Assembly: GCF_001998865.1 (NCBI RefSeq)
Contig: NZ_CP019607.1
Span: forward strand, 2,728,001-2,792,000
Length of the DNA stretch: 64,000 bases
Direction of reading: 5' to 3'
Source: Tessaracoccus flavescens
GTDB taxonomy: Bacteria; Actinomycetota; Actinomycetes; Propionibacteriales; Propionibacteriaceae
Position numbers and translations under genes: made by a program. Below, piece by piece: positions 45,226-54,107 of the stretch (position 1 is the stretch's first letter; every line of letters begins with the position of its first letter). Under the pieces are notes generated by a model that saw only the letters and a program-made list of their open reading frames with translations, did no database searches and was not told where the DNA came from.

Positions 45226-46304
45226 TGGCCCCCACTTTCCGCACCGTCCTGCGTGGCTACGAACCCGCCCAGGTCGACGCCGAACTCGGCACCCTCCAGC
45301 AGGCGCTCTACGCAGCCCGCGCCGAACTGGGGGAGCTCACCGTCCAACTGAAGGAGTCCCGCCAGGGACAGCTCGAAGCTGAGGCCCGCCTCACCGAGGC
45401 CCAGGCGCGGGCCGAGGAGGCCGCGCGCGCCCGGACGATGGCGTCGCGCCCCACCTACGAGGACCTCGGGGAGCGCGTCGGTCAGATCCTCAGCCTCGCC
45501 GAGGAGGAGGCGACGGAGCTGGTGCGTACCGCCCAGGAGGATGCCGCCCGCCTGATCGACGAGGCGTCCCGCAAGGCCCAGTCGGCGGCCAGCGAGGCCG
45601 ACCGCTACGCCGTCGACACCCGCGCGGCCGCAGACGCCGACGCCGAGGCAAAGCTGGTCGGAGCCCAGCGTCGTGCAGACGAGCTGATCGACCACGCCGA
45701 CCGTGAGGCGGCGGCCCGCCGTGAGGAGGCCGAGGCCGTCTACGAGTCGCAGCAGGCCCGTGCCGCCCAGGCCGCGGCCGACTTCGAGCGCACCCTTGCC
45801 GAGCGGCGTGAGGCGGCCGCCGCCGACTTCGCCGTGGCGATGAGCCAGCGCGAGGACCAGCTCAACGCCGCAGAGGAGAACCTGCGCTTCGCGGAGAACG
45901 AGGCGCAGCGCGTCATCTCCGACGCGACCAGCCAGGCGGAGTCGCTCAAGGCGAAGGCCACCCGCGAGGCGGAGGAACTGGTGGGCGACGCCCGCACGAA
46001 GGCAGAGCGTCTCCGCCGCGACTCCGAGCGCGAGCTCGCCGCCGTCTCCCAGCGCCGCGACTCCATCACCGCGCAGCTGTCCAACGTCCGCCAGATGCTC
46101 GCCACCCTCGGCGGCGGGGCCGCCATGGTCGGCGCCGACCTCGATCCGGTCATGGCAGCCGAGCCCGCGGCGGAGCCGGTCTCCGAGCCGGACACCGCCA
46201 CGGAGCTCGAGCAGGAGTCCGAGGAACTGCTCGTCGACGACGTGCCCGAGACGGGCGAAGAGGCCGAGGCCGAGCAGGCCGACGACGTGGACGCGAGGGC
46301 CTGA
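45222..46304 (+). CDS. FilP/DivIVA-like coiled-coil protein
   Basis: A 360-residue cytoplasmic protein. The N-terminus FRTVLRGYEPAQVDAELGTL matches the DivIVA membrane-curvature motif (RGYxPxQVD). PTYEDLGERVGQILSLAEEE followed by ATEL is the hallmark of Streptomyces FilP-type proteins. A long coiled coil covers residues 70-300, then an acidic tail (SEELLVDDVPETGEEAEAEQ). Such proteins form filaments that support polar wall growth. It is co-translated with the Scy-like gene, and a terminator hairpin follows. Confidence 0.83.
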   Translation: MMAPTFRTVLRGYEPAQVDAELGTLQQALYAARAELGELTVQLKESRQGQLEAEARLTEAQARAEEAARARTMASRPTYEDLGERVGQILSLAEEEATELVRTAQEDAARLIDEASRKAQSAASEADRYAVDTRAAADADAEAKLVGAQRRADELIDHADREAAARREEAEAVYESQQARAAQAAADFERTLAERREAAAADFAVAMSQREDQLNAAEENLRFAENEAQRVISDATSQAESLKAKATREAEELVGDARTKAERLRRDSERELAAVSQRRDSITAQLSNVRQMLATLGGGAAMVGADLDPVMAAEPAAEPVSEPDTATELEQESEELLVDDVPETGEEAEAEQADDVDARA

Positions 46305-46311
46305 GCCTCGG

Positions 46312-46341
46312 CGCGATCCCGGTCAGCTGACCAGGATCGCG
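46312..46341. terminator. Bidirectional hairpin between the coiled-coil operon and the TIGR03089 gene
   Basis: CGCGATCC-C-GGTCA, loop GC, TGACC-A-GGATCGCG: 13 pairs with one mismatch. It overlaps the last codons of the convergent gene. Confidence 0.7.
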
Positions 46342-46979
46342 TGCTCCGCCGTCGCGACCGAGATCAGCTGGTCAGGGGTGCAGCCCACCGTCACGACGCT
46401 CGAGCCGGTGCCGAGCACCGGGGTGACGAGTATCTCGAGCAGCGGCTCGACGCCCCTGTGCGGATCCGGAAGCAGGATCCGCGTGTCGCGGCCCTGCACG
46501 TTCGGCAGCGGCTCACCGTCGAAGATGTCGTGCCCAGCGAAGACCGACGCGTCGTGGATGTCCGGCTGGGCGAAGACCTCGACGTAGTCGACGGCGTCGG
46601 TGGGAGGAGTTGCGAACCCGCGACCAAGCGGATGCAGCGAGCAGGCCACCGTCTGCTCCGCCCTTCGTTCGTCCTCTGGGCCCACCACGAGCAGATCGGC
46701 CCCGGTGACGCGGGAGTTGACCGGGCAGCCGCGCTGCCAGGCGGCGGCGATCCAGACGAGGGTGACCCAGTGGCCGGGATGGGTGGAGGCCAGCAGCACG
46801 TCGATCGGCTCGCCGTCCTCGTGCCCGAGGTCGGCGATCAGGTTGGCCGTCTTGTCCACCCAGTTGGAGAACGTCGCCCCGCTCAGCTCCGTCCGTGTGT
46901 CCGCGGCCCCGTCGTAGTAGGTGAGCAGCGGCTGCGCGCCGTTGGTGGCGGTCCTCGTTCTGAGAGCTGAGATGAACAT
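46323..46979 (-). CDS. TIGR03089 family protein (AMP-binding-like fragment)
   Basis: A 218-residue protein conserved in actinobacteria. It resembles the N-terminal part of AMP-binding enzymes (RTELSGATFSNWVDKTANLI, then VTLVWIAAAWQRGCPVNSR) but lacks the ATP P-loop and catalytic lysine, so it is not expected to form adenylates. No function is established. It lies between the coiled-coil pair and manC, convergent with the former, as in related genomes. Confidence 0.85.
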   Translation of the reverse strand: MFISALRTRTATNGAQPLLTYYDGAADTRTELSGATFSNWVDKTANLIADLGHEDGEPIDVLLASTHPGHWVTLVWIAAAWQRGCPVNSRVTGADLLVVGPEDERRAEQTVACSLHPLGRGFATPPTDAVDYVEVFAQPDIHDASVFAGHDIFDGEPLPNVQGRDTRILLPDPHRGVEPLLEILVTPVLGTGSSVVTVGCTPDQLISVATAEHAILVS

Positions 46980-47078
46980 CCCACGATGCTAGCCGCGCCG
47001 ATCGTCGTGGGCGCCCCGAACGACCGACGCTGCGGCGGGGCCACCCGCACCTGGGCTCCGGCTCAGTCTGACAGGCGG

Positions 47079-47084
47079 TAGCGT
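47079..47084 (+). promoter_or_regulatory. -10 box (TAGCGT), probable leaderless promoter of manC
   Basis: TAGCGT ends 6 nt before ATG 47091. No ribosome binding site is present. Confidence 0.5.
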
Positions 47085-47090
47085 GCTCCC

Positions 47091-48170
47091 ATGCGCTACG
47101 TGGTGATCATGGCCGGCGGTTCCGGCACCCGACTCTGGCCCCTCTCACGACAGGGTCGCCCGAAGCAGCTGCTCGAGATCTTCGACGGGCATTCGCTGCT
47201 GCGGCTCGCCTACGAGCGACTCGACGGGGTGGTGCCTCCCGAGAACATCCTCGTGTGCACCGGCCGCGCCTACGCCGAGGATGTGGCACGGCAGCTTCCC
47301 GAGCTGCTGCCCGGCAACATCTTGGGCGAGCCCGAGGGCCGCGACTCGCTCAACGCCGTCGCCTGGTCCGCAGCGGTCGTGGCCGACCGCGACCCCGACG
47401 GCGTCGTCGCCATGGTGACCGCCGATCAGGTGATCACTCCCGTTGACGAGTTCCAGGCCTCCCTGTGGACGGCCTTCGAGGTGGCGGAGTCGGTGCCGAA
47501 CGCGCTTGTCACCCTCGGCGTCGTCCCCACCTCGCCCCACGTCGGTTACGGCTACCTGCACCGGGCAGAGGAGCTCGACGGCTTCCCCGGGGTGCACAGG
47601 GTGGTCGAGTTCAAGGAGAAGCCGACGCGCGAGGTCGCGGAGGGGTACCTCGCCTCGGGCGAGTACTGGTGGAACGCAGGCATGTTCGTGTGGCGGGCCG
47701 CGACGCTGCTCGACCAGCTCGACCAACTGCTCCCCGAGACGGCGGCCGCCGTGCGCGAGATCGTCGCGCACCCCGAGCGGCTGGACGAACTCTTCCTGAC
47801 CCTCGAGAAGATCTCGGTCGACTACGCCGTGATGGAGCCCGCCTCCGTCGGCAGGACAGACGGCCAGGTGGTCAGCGTCGGGCTGCACATCGACTGGAAG
47901 GACGTGGGCGGCTACCTCTCGCTCGCCGACCTGCTCAGCCGCGACGACGCGGGCAACGCGGTAGACGGCCGGACGGTGACCCTCGACTCGTCCGGCTGCG
48001 TCCTCGTCAACGGTCTCGGCCCCGACCACGTGATCGCCACCATCGGGATCACCGACTCGCTCGTCGTCGCGACCCCGTCGGCCACCCTCGTGGCGAGACT
48101 CGCCGACTCCGAGCGGGTCAAGGAACTCGTCGCGCTGGTGCGAACCCACGTTGGGGCAGAATTCGCCTGA
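47091..48170 (+). CDS. manC: Mannose-1-phosphate guanylyltransferase
   Basis: Makes GDP-mannose from GTP and mannose-1-phosphate. It has 359 residues. The signature is MAGGSGTRLWPLSRQGRPKQ, and EPEGRDS follows for the nucleotide. The sugar part contains EFKEKPTREVAEGYLASGEY then WWNAGMFVW, and the domain DWKDVGGYLSLADLL. There is no fused phosphomannose isomerase domain. GDP-mannose feeds mannosylation of lipids and glycans. ManB and the SIS protein downstream supply its substrate. Confidence 0.95.
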   Translation: MRYVVIMAGGSGTRLWPLSRQGRPKQLLEIFDGHSLLRLAYERLDGVVPPENILVCTGRAYAEDVARQLPELLPGNILGEPEGRDSLNAVAWSAAVVADRDPDGVVAMVTADQVITPVDEFQASLWTAFEVAESVPNALVTLGVVPTSPHVGYGYLHRAEELDGFPGVHRVVEFKEKPTREVAEGYLASGEYWWNAGMFVWRAATLLDQLDQLLPETAAAVREIVAHPERLDELFLTLEKISVDYAVMEPASVGRTDGQVVSVGLHIDWKDVGGYLSLADLLSRDDAGNAVDGRTVTLDSSGCVLVNGLGPDHVIATIGITDSLVVATPSATLVARLADSERVKELVALVRTHVGAEFA

Positions 48171-48202
48171 ACGACATCTGCCACCACCGAAAGGAGCTGC
48201 GG

Positions 48203-48859
48203 ATGGGTGCGGCCCGAACACACGGTGCCCTCGTCACGATCCTCACCGGGATCCTGCTGCTGGGGGGCGCCCTCGAGACCACGGGCGCGATCCTCGACGT
48301 GTCCGCCAACGGCGTCGGAGCCGGCGCGGCACACAGCGGACCCGGCGCACTGCTGCCGTTCACCGCCGCCGCCCTGCTCGGTTCGGTCGGCGGCAGGAGC
48401 GCCAGGATCGTTGGCTTCTTCGGCGCGATCGTCGCGCTGGTGGCGCGGCTCGTGCTCGTCGCCCTGCTGCTCGTGCCGGGATGGACCCTTGTCACGCATC
48501 AGCTGTTCACCGCGGCCGCTGGCATCGTGACGGGGATCGCCGTCGCCGGCTTCGCGCTCTACCTCGTGCTGCGACACCGCGACCTCTCCAACGCGCCTGC
48601 CGCGGCTGAGGTTCCTTCCGCGCAGCAGACGACGCAGCGGCAGCAGGCGCAGCCGAGGCAGCAGCCCCGTCCGGCGCCGGTCCCTGCACAGGCCTCAAGC
48701 CCCGCAAGGAGGGGGCCGGAATCGCCCGCGACCCCGGTCGACGAGGGGCTGCGTGCCCGCACGGGCAACCCCGGGGCCTGGGCGACCGCCAGGACGCCAT
48801 GGCCGCGGGCGAACGAAGAGGACCCGAACGGAACCCTCATCCGCCCGCCCCGCCGCTGA
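48203..48859 (+). CDS. Four-span membrane protein with charged C-terminal tail
   Basis: A 218-residue protein. Four hydrophobic spans lie in residues 10-130 (ALVTILTGILLLGGALETTG, LLPFTAAALLGSVGG, IVGFFGAIVALVARLVLVAL, AAGIVTGIAVAGFALYLVL). A cytoplasmic Gln/Pro/Arg-rich tail of about 90 residues follows, ending RPPRR. Function is unknown. The ATG has AAAGGAG at good spacing. It follows manC by 32 bp and is probably in the same transcript. Confidence 0.75.
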   Translation: MGAARTHGALVTILTGILLLGGALETTGAILDVSANGVGAGAAHSGPGALLPFTAAALLGSVGGRSARIVGFFGAIVALVARLVLVALLLVPGWTLVTHQLFTAAAGIVTGIAVAGFALYLVLRHRDLSNAPAAAEVPSAQQTTQRQQAQPRQQPRPAPVPAQASSPARRGPESPATPVDEGLRARTGNPGAWATARTPWPRANEEDPNGTLIRPPRR

Positions 48860-48944
48860 CCTCCGCGAAATCGCTGCGAAACCGCCTGTTAGCACCCGCA
48901 TGGTATGGGCAGGGCGATTTGGAGGACGGGTTTCCCGTTTCCAC

Positions 48945-48973
48945 TTGACCGATCAAAATCACTCGTGTGTAAT
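48945..48973 (+). promoter_or_regulatory. Promoter of whiB (TTGACC, 17 bp, TGTAAT)
   Basis: A -35 TTGACC at 48945-48950 and a -10 TGTAAT at 48968-48973 with 17-bp spacing form the best housekeeping-type promoter in the window. It gives a short leader with AAGGAGG before ATG 48995. The region is unusually A/T-rich for this DNA. Confidence 0.65.
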
Positions 48974-48994
48974 TCTGGCCAGGAAGGAGGGCGC

Positions 48995-49252
48995 ATGGAC
49001 GACAACATCTGGGATCTGCTCGACGACGACTCGTCATTCGCATGGCAGGCTGAAGCACTGTGTGCCCAGACCGATCCTGAGGCTTTCTTCCCTGAGAAGG
49101 GTGGGTCGACGCGGGAGGCCAAGCGCGTGTGTCAGAGTTGCACGGTGCGCACCGAGTGCCTCGAGTACGCCCTCGCCCATGACGAACGTTTCGGAATCTG
49201 GGGCGGACTGTCCGAGCGCGAGCGCCGGAAGCTGAAGCGCGCTGCCGGCTGA
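48995..49252 (+). CDS. whiB2: WhiB family transcriptional regulator (WhiB2/WhmD type)
   Basis: An 85-residue iron-sulfur regulator. The four cluster cysteines are C23, C46, C49 and C55. The turn motif is FGIWGGLSERERRKLKR, and the basic end contacts DNA or sigma factor. ALCAQTDPEAFFPEKGGSTR is the pattern of the WhiB2/WhmD group, which in mycobacteria and Streptomyces is needed for septation and division. Setting next to mannose and envelope genes matches the mycobacterial arrangement. The start is fixed by AAGGAGG four to five bases upstream. Confidence 0.95.
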   Translation: MDDNIWDLLDDDSSFAWQAEALCAQTDPEAFFPEKGGSTREAKRVCQSCTVRTECLEYALAHDERFGIWGGLSERERRKLKRAAG

Positions 49253-49297
49253 TCCGCTGGTAGCGTCGGTGCCTCACCATCGGCAGCTGGAGGACTC

Positions 49298-52267
49298 GTG
49301 ACCGACGGACCGCAGCACGGGCAGGAGATCAACGACCTCTGGGCCTGGATCGACCAGGACGACGAGTCTCCAAACGTCGATGAGATCCCCGCCTCGGACG
49401 TGGTGGCCGTCATGGTCGTCCACGACGCAGAGGAATGGCTTCCTCGGCAACTGCTCTCACTCGCCCGGCTTGACCCCCGCCCCGGCCGGATCATCGCCGT
49501 CGACACCGGTTCCGAGGACGGTTCCGCCCAACTGCTGGACAGCGCGCACGCCGAGGGCGTCGTCCACGAGGTGCTCAGGCTCGACCGCGAGACCTCCTTC
49601 GGCGCGGCGGTCGCCGCGGCCCTCGGCGACAGTGAGCCGGCCTGGATCTGGCTGCTGCACGATGACTCCGCCCCGCACCGCGACGCCCTCGGCCACCTGC
49701 TCGAGGGCGCAAGACACAGCGACGTCGTGGTCCCGAAGCTGCTCGAGCCGAAGCGCCGCAACTATCCCGAGACCCTCTCCGAGATCGGCCAGGCGATCAC
49801 CCCGGGCGGACTGCGCGTGCCGTTGGTCGAGACGGGTGACATCGACCAGCACCAGAGCGAGTCGCGCGATGTGCTCGGCGCCTCGACGGCCGGCCTGCTG
49901 ATCCGCGGTGAGACGTGGCGCGAGGTGGGAGGCATCGCCCCCGAGGTCGAACGGCACCGCGACGGGGTCGACTTCGGCTGGCGGGCCAACGCCATCGGTT
50001 ACCGCGTGCTGACGTGGCCCGAGGCCGCCCTCAACCACCACCGGGCAGGCTCGACGGGGCTGCGGCCCTCGAGCGAGCACCCCCATGTCTCCGACCAGCT
50101 CGCCGCGCTGCGCGTCGCAGGCGCGCGGGGCGCCAGCGGTCTCGGCCTCGGCGCCGCCTCTCTGGCGAGGGCGCTCGGCTTCCTGCTCGCCAAGTCGCCT
50201 TCCACCGCCGCCGCGGAGTTGAAGGCGCTCGGCCGGTACCGCAGCTCGCGCGAGGCGACGCGCTCGCTCGCCACCCGCCTCCCCGACGAGGACATGACCC
50301 CGGACGACCTGCTGCCGAACCGGTTCTGGCCGGTGCGCCATGCCGTCGACCGGCTCGGTGCCGGGCTCAGCGAGCGCTACCGCTCGCTGACCGACACCTC
50401 CCCGGACACCTCCATCGACGAGCTGACCAGCGACGAGTTCTCCGGCCGGGAGAACCGCGGCCGGGTCTTCTCGCCCGTCACCCTGCTCGTCGTCCTTCTG
50501 ATCCTCGCCTCCGCCGTCTCGGCGCGCTCCCTGCTGGGTGGCGACGTCTCCGGTGGGGGGCTGCTGGCCGCCCCGGCCTCGCTCGGATCGGCCTGGGAGG
50601 CCTATCTCAGCGGCAGGTCGCCGTGGCTGGGCTTCGCTGCGGTCACGTCCGTGGTCGGTTTCGCAAGCCCCAACGGCTTCGCCATCCTCGCGCTGGTCCT
50701 GACGCCGCTGCTTGCGGCACTGTCCGCGCTCGCCCTGCTGCGCAGGCTCGGCGTCGAGCTGCCGATCGCAGCGGCCGCCAGCGCCGCCTGGGCAGGCGGA
50801 ACCATCCTGCTCGGGCTCGTCACAGCAGGCGACGTCACCGGCATGGTGCTCGCGGTCACGGCGCCGCTGCTCGCGCGGTCGATCCACTCGGTCGTGGTCA
50901 ACGCCGCCACCGGTGCCGAACGGCTGAGGGCCCCCGCCGGCGCCGCCTTCTGGCTGGTCGTGGTCGCGTCCGTGTGGCCGGCCGCTCTCCTCGCGCTCAC
51001 CCTCGCCGGTGTGGTGTGGGCGGCGCGCAACCGCGACCGCATCGTCGAGGTGGCCGTCGTCACCGTGCCCGCCTGGCTGTTCCTGATCCCTGCGCTGCCC
51101 ACCCTCGCGCGGTACCCGGGACGGCTGCTGACCGGGGTCGACCCGCTCGCCTGGCCCGACTATCCTCCTGCCTCCTATGCGCTCGTCGTCGGACGCATCC
51201 TCCCCTCGGGGCTGCCGCTCTGGACGAACCTCGTGTTCTTCGGTGTGCTCGGCCTCGCGGCCGTGGTGTCCATCGCGAAGCTGCGTCGCCGCGCCTGGGT
51301 CTGGTCGGTGCTCGCGCTCGCGACGCCCCTGATCATCGGAACCCTGCTCTCCCGGCTCACGGTCGCCGTCGACGGGGGAGTGGCGCGCCCGCTCCTGTCG
51401 CCCTGGGCACTGCTCGTGCTCGCCGCGTTGCTCGCCCCGGTCGTGTGGCGCGAACGCGATAGCGAGACCCTGCGCCGCATCGCCGCCGTCGCAGTCGGAG
51501 CCGTTGCCCTGCTCGCCGTCGTGGTCTGGGCCGTCGTCGGGTTCGCGGGCCCCGTCCAGGCGAGGGAGAGCGTCCTTCCTGGCTTCGTCCGCGACGTGCT
51601 CGCCTCGCAGCGTGACCCGCGCGCGCTGGCCCTCTCGGTCTCGAGCGAGAGCCGCGTCACCTGGAACGTCATCGACCGACGGCAACCGCAGTGGGGAACG
51701 GGCGAGCGCAATCCGGTCGGCTCGTTCGACCGGCAGTTGACCGCGCTTGCCTACTCCGTGGCCGCGGGAGACCCTCCCGCAGACCTGGCGGAGCGGCTCC
51801 AGCAGATGGGTGTGTCGCACCTGTACCTCGGCGACTTCGAGGCCAACCAGCGCGCAGCCCTTGACAACCTCGAGGGCCTCGTCGGCAACCCCGCAAGCGA
51901 ACGATCCGCAGTCTGGACGGTCAGCGGACTCGTCTCGCGCGCCTCGCTCGGTGACGAGTTCCTTCCGACCGACGAGCTTCCCGCAGGCGAGCAGGGTCGT
52001 CGGCTCACCGTCGCAGAGTCGGCCTCCGCGGACTGGACGGCCACCGTCGACGGCGAGCGCCTGCCGCGCGGAGCCGACAGCGAGCGGCCACTCATCGAGG
52101 ACTCCGTGATCACCTTCGACCAGGTGCCCGCAGAGGGCGGCACGCTGGAGTTGGCACCGACGAGACACTGGTGGCAACTCTGGCTCCATCTGGTCGTGAT
52201 GGCGGCGCTCGCGCTGCTCGCGGCCCCGACCCTCGGCGGATCCACCGTCGCACGAAGGGGGCAGTGA
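49298..52267 (+). CDS. Large membrane glycosyltransferase (GT2) with extracellular domain
   Basis: A 989-residue protein. Residues 30-280 form a GT-A domain (VAVMVVHDAEEWLPRQLLSL, VDTGSEDGSAQLL, LLHDDSAPHRDALGH, VDFGWRANAIGYRVL). From about 385 to 760 there are about ten membrane spans, and the last 230 residues face outward, followed by one final span (LWLHLVVMAALALLAAP). The arrangement is known from a conserved actinobacterial family next to whiB2 and may build or export an envelope glycan such as a galactan- or mannan-like polymer. GTG 49298 has GGAGGA upstream. The stop overlaps the next start (TGATG). Confidence 0.88.
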   Translation: MTDGPQHGQEINDLWAWIDQDDESPNVDEIPASDVVAVMVVHDAEEWLPRQLLSLARLDPRPGRIIAVDTGSEDGSAQLLDSAHAEGVVHEVLRLDRETSFGAAVAAALGDSEPAWIWLLHDDSAPHRDALGHLLEGARHSDVVVPKLLEPKRRNYPETLSEIGQAITPGGLRVPLVETGDIDQHQSESRDVLGASTAGLLIRGETWREVGGIAPEVERHRDGVDFGWRANAIGYRVLTWPEAALNHHRAGSTGLRPSSEHPHVSDQLAALRVAGARGASGLGLGAASLARALGFLLAKSPSTAAAELKALGRYRSSREATRSLATRLPDEDMTPDDLLPNRFWPVRHAVDRLGAGLSERYRSLTDTSPDTSIDELTSDEFSGRENRGRVFSPVTLLVVLLILASAVSARSLLGGDVSGGGLLAAPASLGSAWEAYLSGRSPWLGFAAVTSVVGFASPNGFAILALVLTPLLAALSALALLRRLGVELPIAAAASAAWAGGTILLGLVTAGDVTGMVLAVTAPLLARSIHSVVVNAATGAERLRAPAGAAFWLVVVASVWPAALLALTLAGVVWAARNRDRIVEVAVVTVPAWLFLIPALPTLARYPGRLLTGVDPLAWPDYPPASYALVVGRILPSGLPLWTNLVFFGVLGLAAVVSIAKLRRRAWVWSVLALATPLIIGTLLSRLTVAVDGGVARPLLSPWALLVLAALLAPVVWRERDSETLRRIAAVAVGAVALLAVVVWAVVGFAGPVQARESVLPGFVRDVLASQRDPRALALSVSSESRVTWNVIDRRQPQWGTGERNPVGSFDRQLTALAYSVAAGDPPADLAERLQQMGVSHLYLGDFEANQRAALDNLEGLVGNPASERSAVWTVSGLVSRASLGDEFLPTDELPAGEQGRRLTVAESASADWTATVDGERLPRGADSERPLIEDSVITFDQVPAEGGTLELAPTRHWWQLWLHLVVMAALALLAAPTLGGSTVARRGQ

Positions 52268-53499
52268 TGCTCCGCAAGCTCGCCGCGACGCTGGCCGCCG
52301 TCGCCGTGACGGTCGGCCTTGCCGTAACGCTCTCCCTGATCAGCCCCCTGCGCACGCCTCCGGCCGAGACGGTGGAACTCGTGCGCGCCACGAAGCTCGC
52401 CTGCGCCACCGCGGGTCGCGTGCTCGGCCTCGGCGAGGGCGAGATCGTCTCCGCCCCGCTCGACGGTGGAGACGCGACAAGCGGCACCGGACAGGTCGAC
52501 GCCGCCACCCAGGGGCCCAGCACCCTGAGCGCCGCGGCGCCGCTCGTCGGTGGGGTGCTTGCCGAACAGCCGACCAGGTCGTGGACGCGCTGCGAGACCC
52601 CGAGCCCGGAGGGGATGGTCCTTGTCTCCGATCCGGGCAGCACCGAACTGGTCGTCGTCAACTCCGACGCGAACGAGGCGGTCATCGACCTCGCCCTGCT
52701 CGGTGCCGACGGCGAGATCGCGGCCGTCGGGGCCCGCGGGATCGCGGTCGCGCCGGGTGTGAGCCGCACCGTCGCGCTCTCCGTGCTCGCCCCGGACGGA
52801 CCGGTGGGCGTCGTCTACACCGCCAGCCAGGGAAGGGTCGCCGTCGTGGCCAGACCGGTCGAGGGACGAACCGGGGCGACCGTCGGGTCGGCCGCCGCGC
52901 AGACCAGCCAGACCGTCGCCGGGATCCCCGCCGGCGCCACCAGCACCACCCTGCTGCTGTCGAACCCCTCCGAGGACCGCGTCGAGGTCGGCGTCGAGGC
53001 CCTCGGCGCCTCGTCCGCCTACGAGCCCGCCCCCGCGGCAGGCATCTCGCTCGCGCCCAGGTCGACCCAACGGATCGACCTCGGCGCCTCGCTCGGAGGC
53101 GAGGCGAGCGCCCTGCGGGTCACCTCCAGCGTCGCCATCGGGGCGGCCGTCCAGGTGAGCGGGGCCGATGCGGTGGCCTCGAGCCTCGTGGCCGGTGTAC
53201 CGGGCGAGCGCCTCGGCGCGTTGGTGCCACAGGCGGAGGCGGTGCAGGTCACCAACCCCGGCACCGCGCCAGCGAAGGTCGAGCTCACCGTCGCAGAGGC
53301 GCCCGTGGAGGTTGAGGTCGCCGCAGGCACCACCACCGCCGTCAACGTCACGGCGGCGGGGCTCACGGCGCTGCGCGTCGAGGCCGACGTGCCGGTGCTG
53401 GCCAGCGCCCTCTCCGGTGGCACGGTGATCCCGCTGGACATCGTCGTGGAGGACGAGTCCTCTGCGGGTGTCGTGGTGCTCGACCCGAGCCTCAGGTAG
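52267..53499 (+). CDS. DUF5719 family exported protein
   Basis: A 410-residue protein with an N-terminal signal or anchor (LAATLAAVAVTVGLAVTLSL) and then repeated beta-rich units (STELVVVNSDANEAVIDLAL; STTLLLSNPSEDRVEVGVEA; AVQVTNPGTAPAKVELTVAE), each about 90-100 residues and resembling immunoglobulin-like modules. It is co-translated with the large glycosyltransferase through TGATG. It probably works with that enzyme at the outer face. No catalytic residues are evident. Confidence 0.85.
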   Translation: MLRKLAATLAAVAVTVGLAVTLSLISPLRTPPAETVELVRATKLACATAGRVLGLGEGEIVSAPLDGGDATSGTGQVDAATQGPSTLSAAAPLVGGVLAEQPTRSWTRCETPSPEGMVLVSDPGSTELVVVNSDANEAVIDLALLGADGEIAAVGARGIAVAPGVSRTVALSVLAPDGPVGVVYTASQGRVAVVARPVEGRTGATVGSAAAQTSQTVAGIPAGATSTTLLLSNPSEDRVEVGVEALGASSAYEPAPAAGISLAPRSTQRIDLGASLGGEASALRVTSSVAIGAAVQVSGADAVASSLVAGVPGERLGALVPQAEAVQVTNPGTAPAKVELTVAEAPVEVEVAAGTTTAVNVTAAGLTALRVEADVPVLASALSGGTVIPLDIVVEDESSAGVVVLDPSLR

Positions 53500-53508
53500 C
53501 CCGGCCGG

Positions 53509-53940
53509 CTAGTCGTCCCAGTCCTCGAGGCCGCCGAGTTCGTCGATGCTGCGACCCGTCAGTGCGCTCAACTGCTCGACGATGGTCTGGTGCACCAGCG
53601 CCCGCAGCTGGCTCCGCGAGACGGCGCGATGCTCGAGCGGGCGCTCGAAGATGACGATCTGTGCCTTCCGCCCCCGGGTCGGCTCGAGGGCCGCCGATAG
53701 CGGCACCCTGTCGCCGGACCACGCGACGTTGAGATGGGGCACGTCCTCGACCCCGACGATGACGTCCTGCAGAGCATCGGGCGCGACCGCTGCGATGTCC
53801 GACATGGCCGCGGTGACGCAGTCGTTGAAGAACGCGACGCGGGAGGGGCGGGCCAGCGGGACCGGACGCCCGGTGAGCGGGTTCGGGGACGCCAGGGGGC
53901 CGCGGATCCCGCGGCCGTGACGGTCTCGTCTGCGTGGCAT
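53509..53940 (-). CDS. Metallopeptidase-like (PF06262) protein without the zinc motif
   Basis: A 143-residue protein of the family found beside DUF5719/DUF3499 genes. FNDCVTAAMSDIAAVAPDAL and DVIVGVEDVP then IVIFERPLEHRAVSRSQLRA are typical. Where the zincin motif HExxH should be, it reads HQTIVEQ, so the glutamate and second histidine are lost and proteolysis is unlikely. The same loss is seen in mycobacterial relatives (as I recall, Rv3259). It is on the opposite strand to its neighbours. An Arg-rich N-terminus precedes the fold. Confidence 0.78.
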   Translation of the reverse strand: MPRRRDRHGRGIRGPLASPNPLTGRPVPLARPSRVAFFNDCVTAAMSDIAAVAPDALQDVIVGVEDVPHLNVAWSGDRVPLSAALEPTRGRKAQIVIFERPLEHRAVSRSQLRALVHQTIVEQLSALTGRSIDELGGLEDWDD

Positions 53941-54107
53941 GCGGCCAGGATAATGCCCCGTGAGCTAGTGTCGCGTGTCGGAGGTTGGTTGATGTCTGGC
54001 GGTGTAACCAGTGGAGTGCCCTCGAGGTCGGCGCGCGATGACGCACGCGGCTGCCCGATGACGGCGTCAGGCGCGAGCCTCGTCGGCCTGCGGCCATAGG
54101 CCCCCTC

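Noticed and set aside
49457..52189. A 910-residue open frame on the minus strand
   Set aside because: It is antisense to the large glycosyltransferase, has shadow-type composition (Arg/Gly/Asp/Gln-rich) and no domain. GC-rich coding DNA commonly leaves such frames open.
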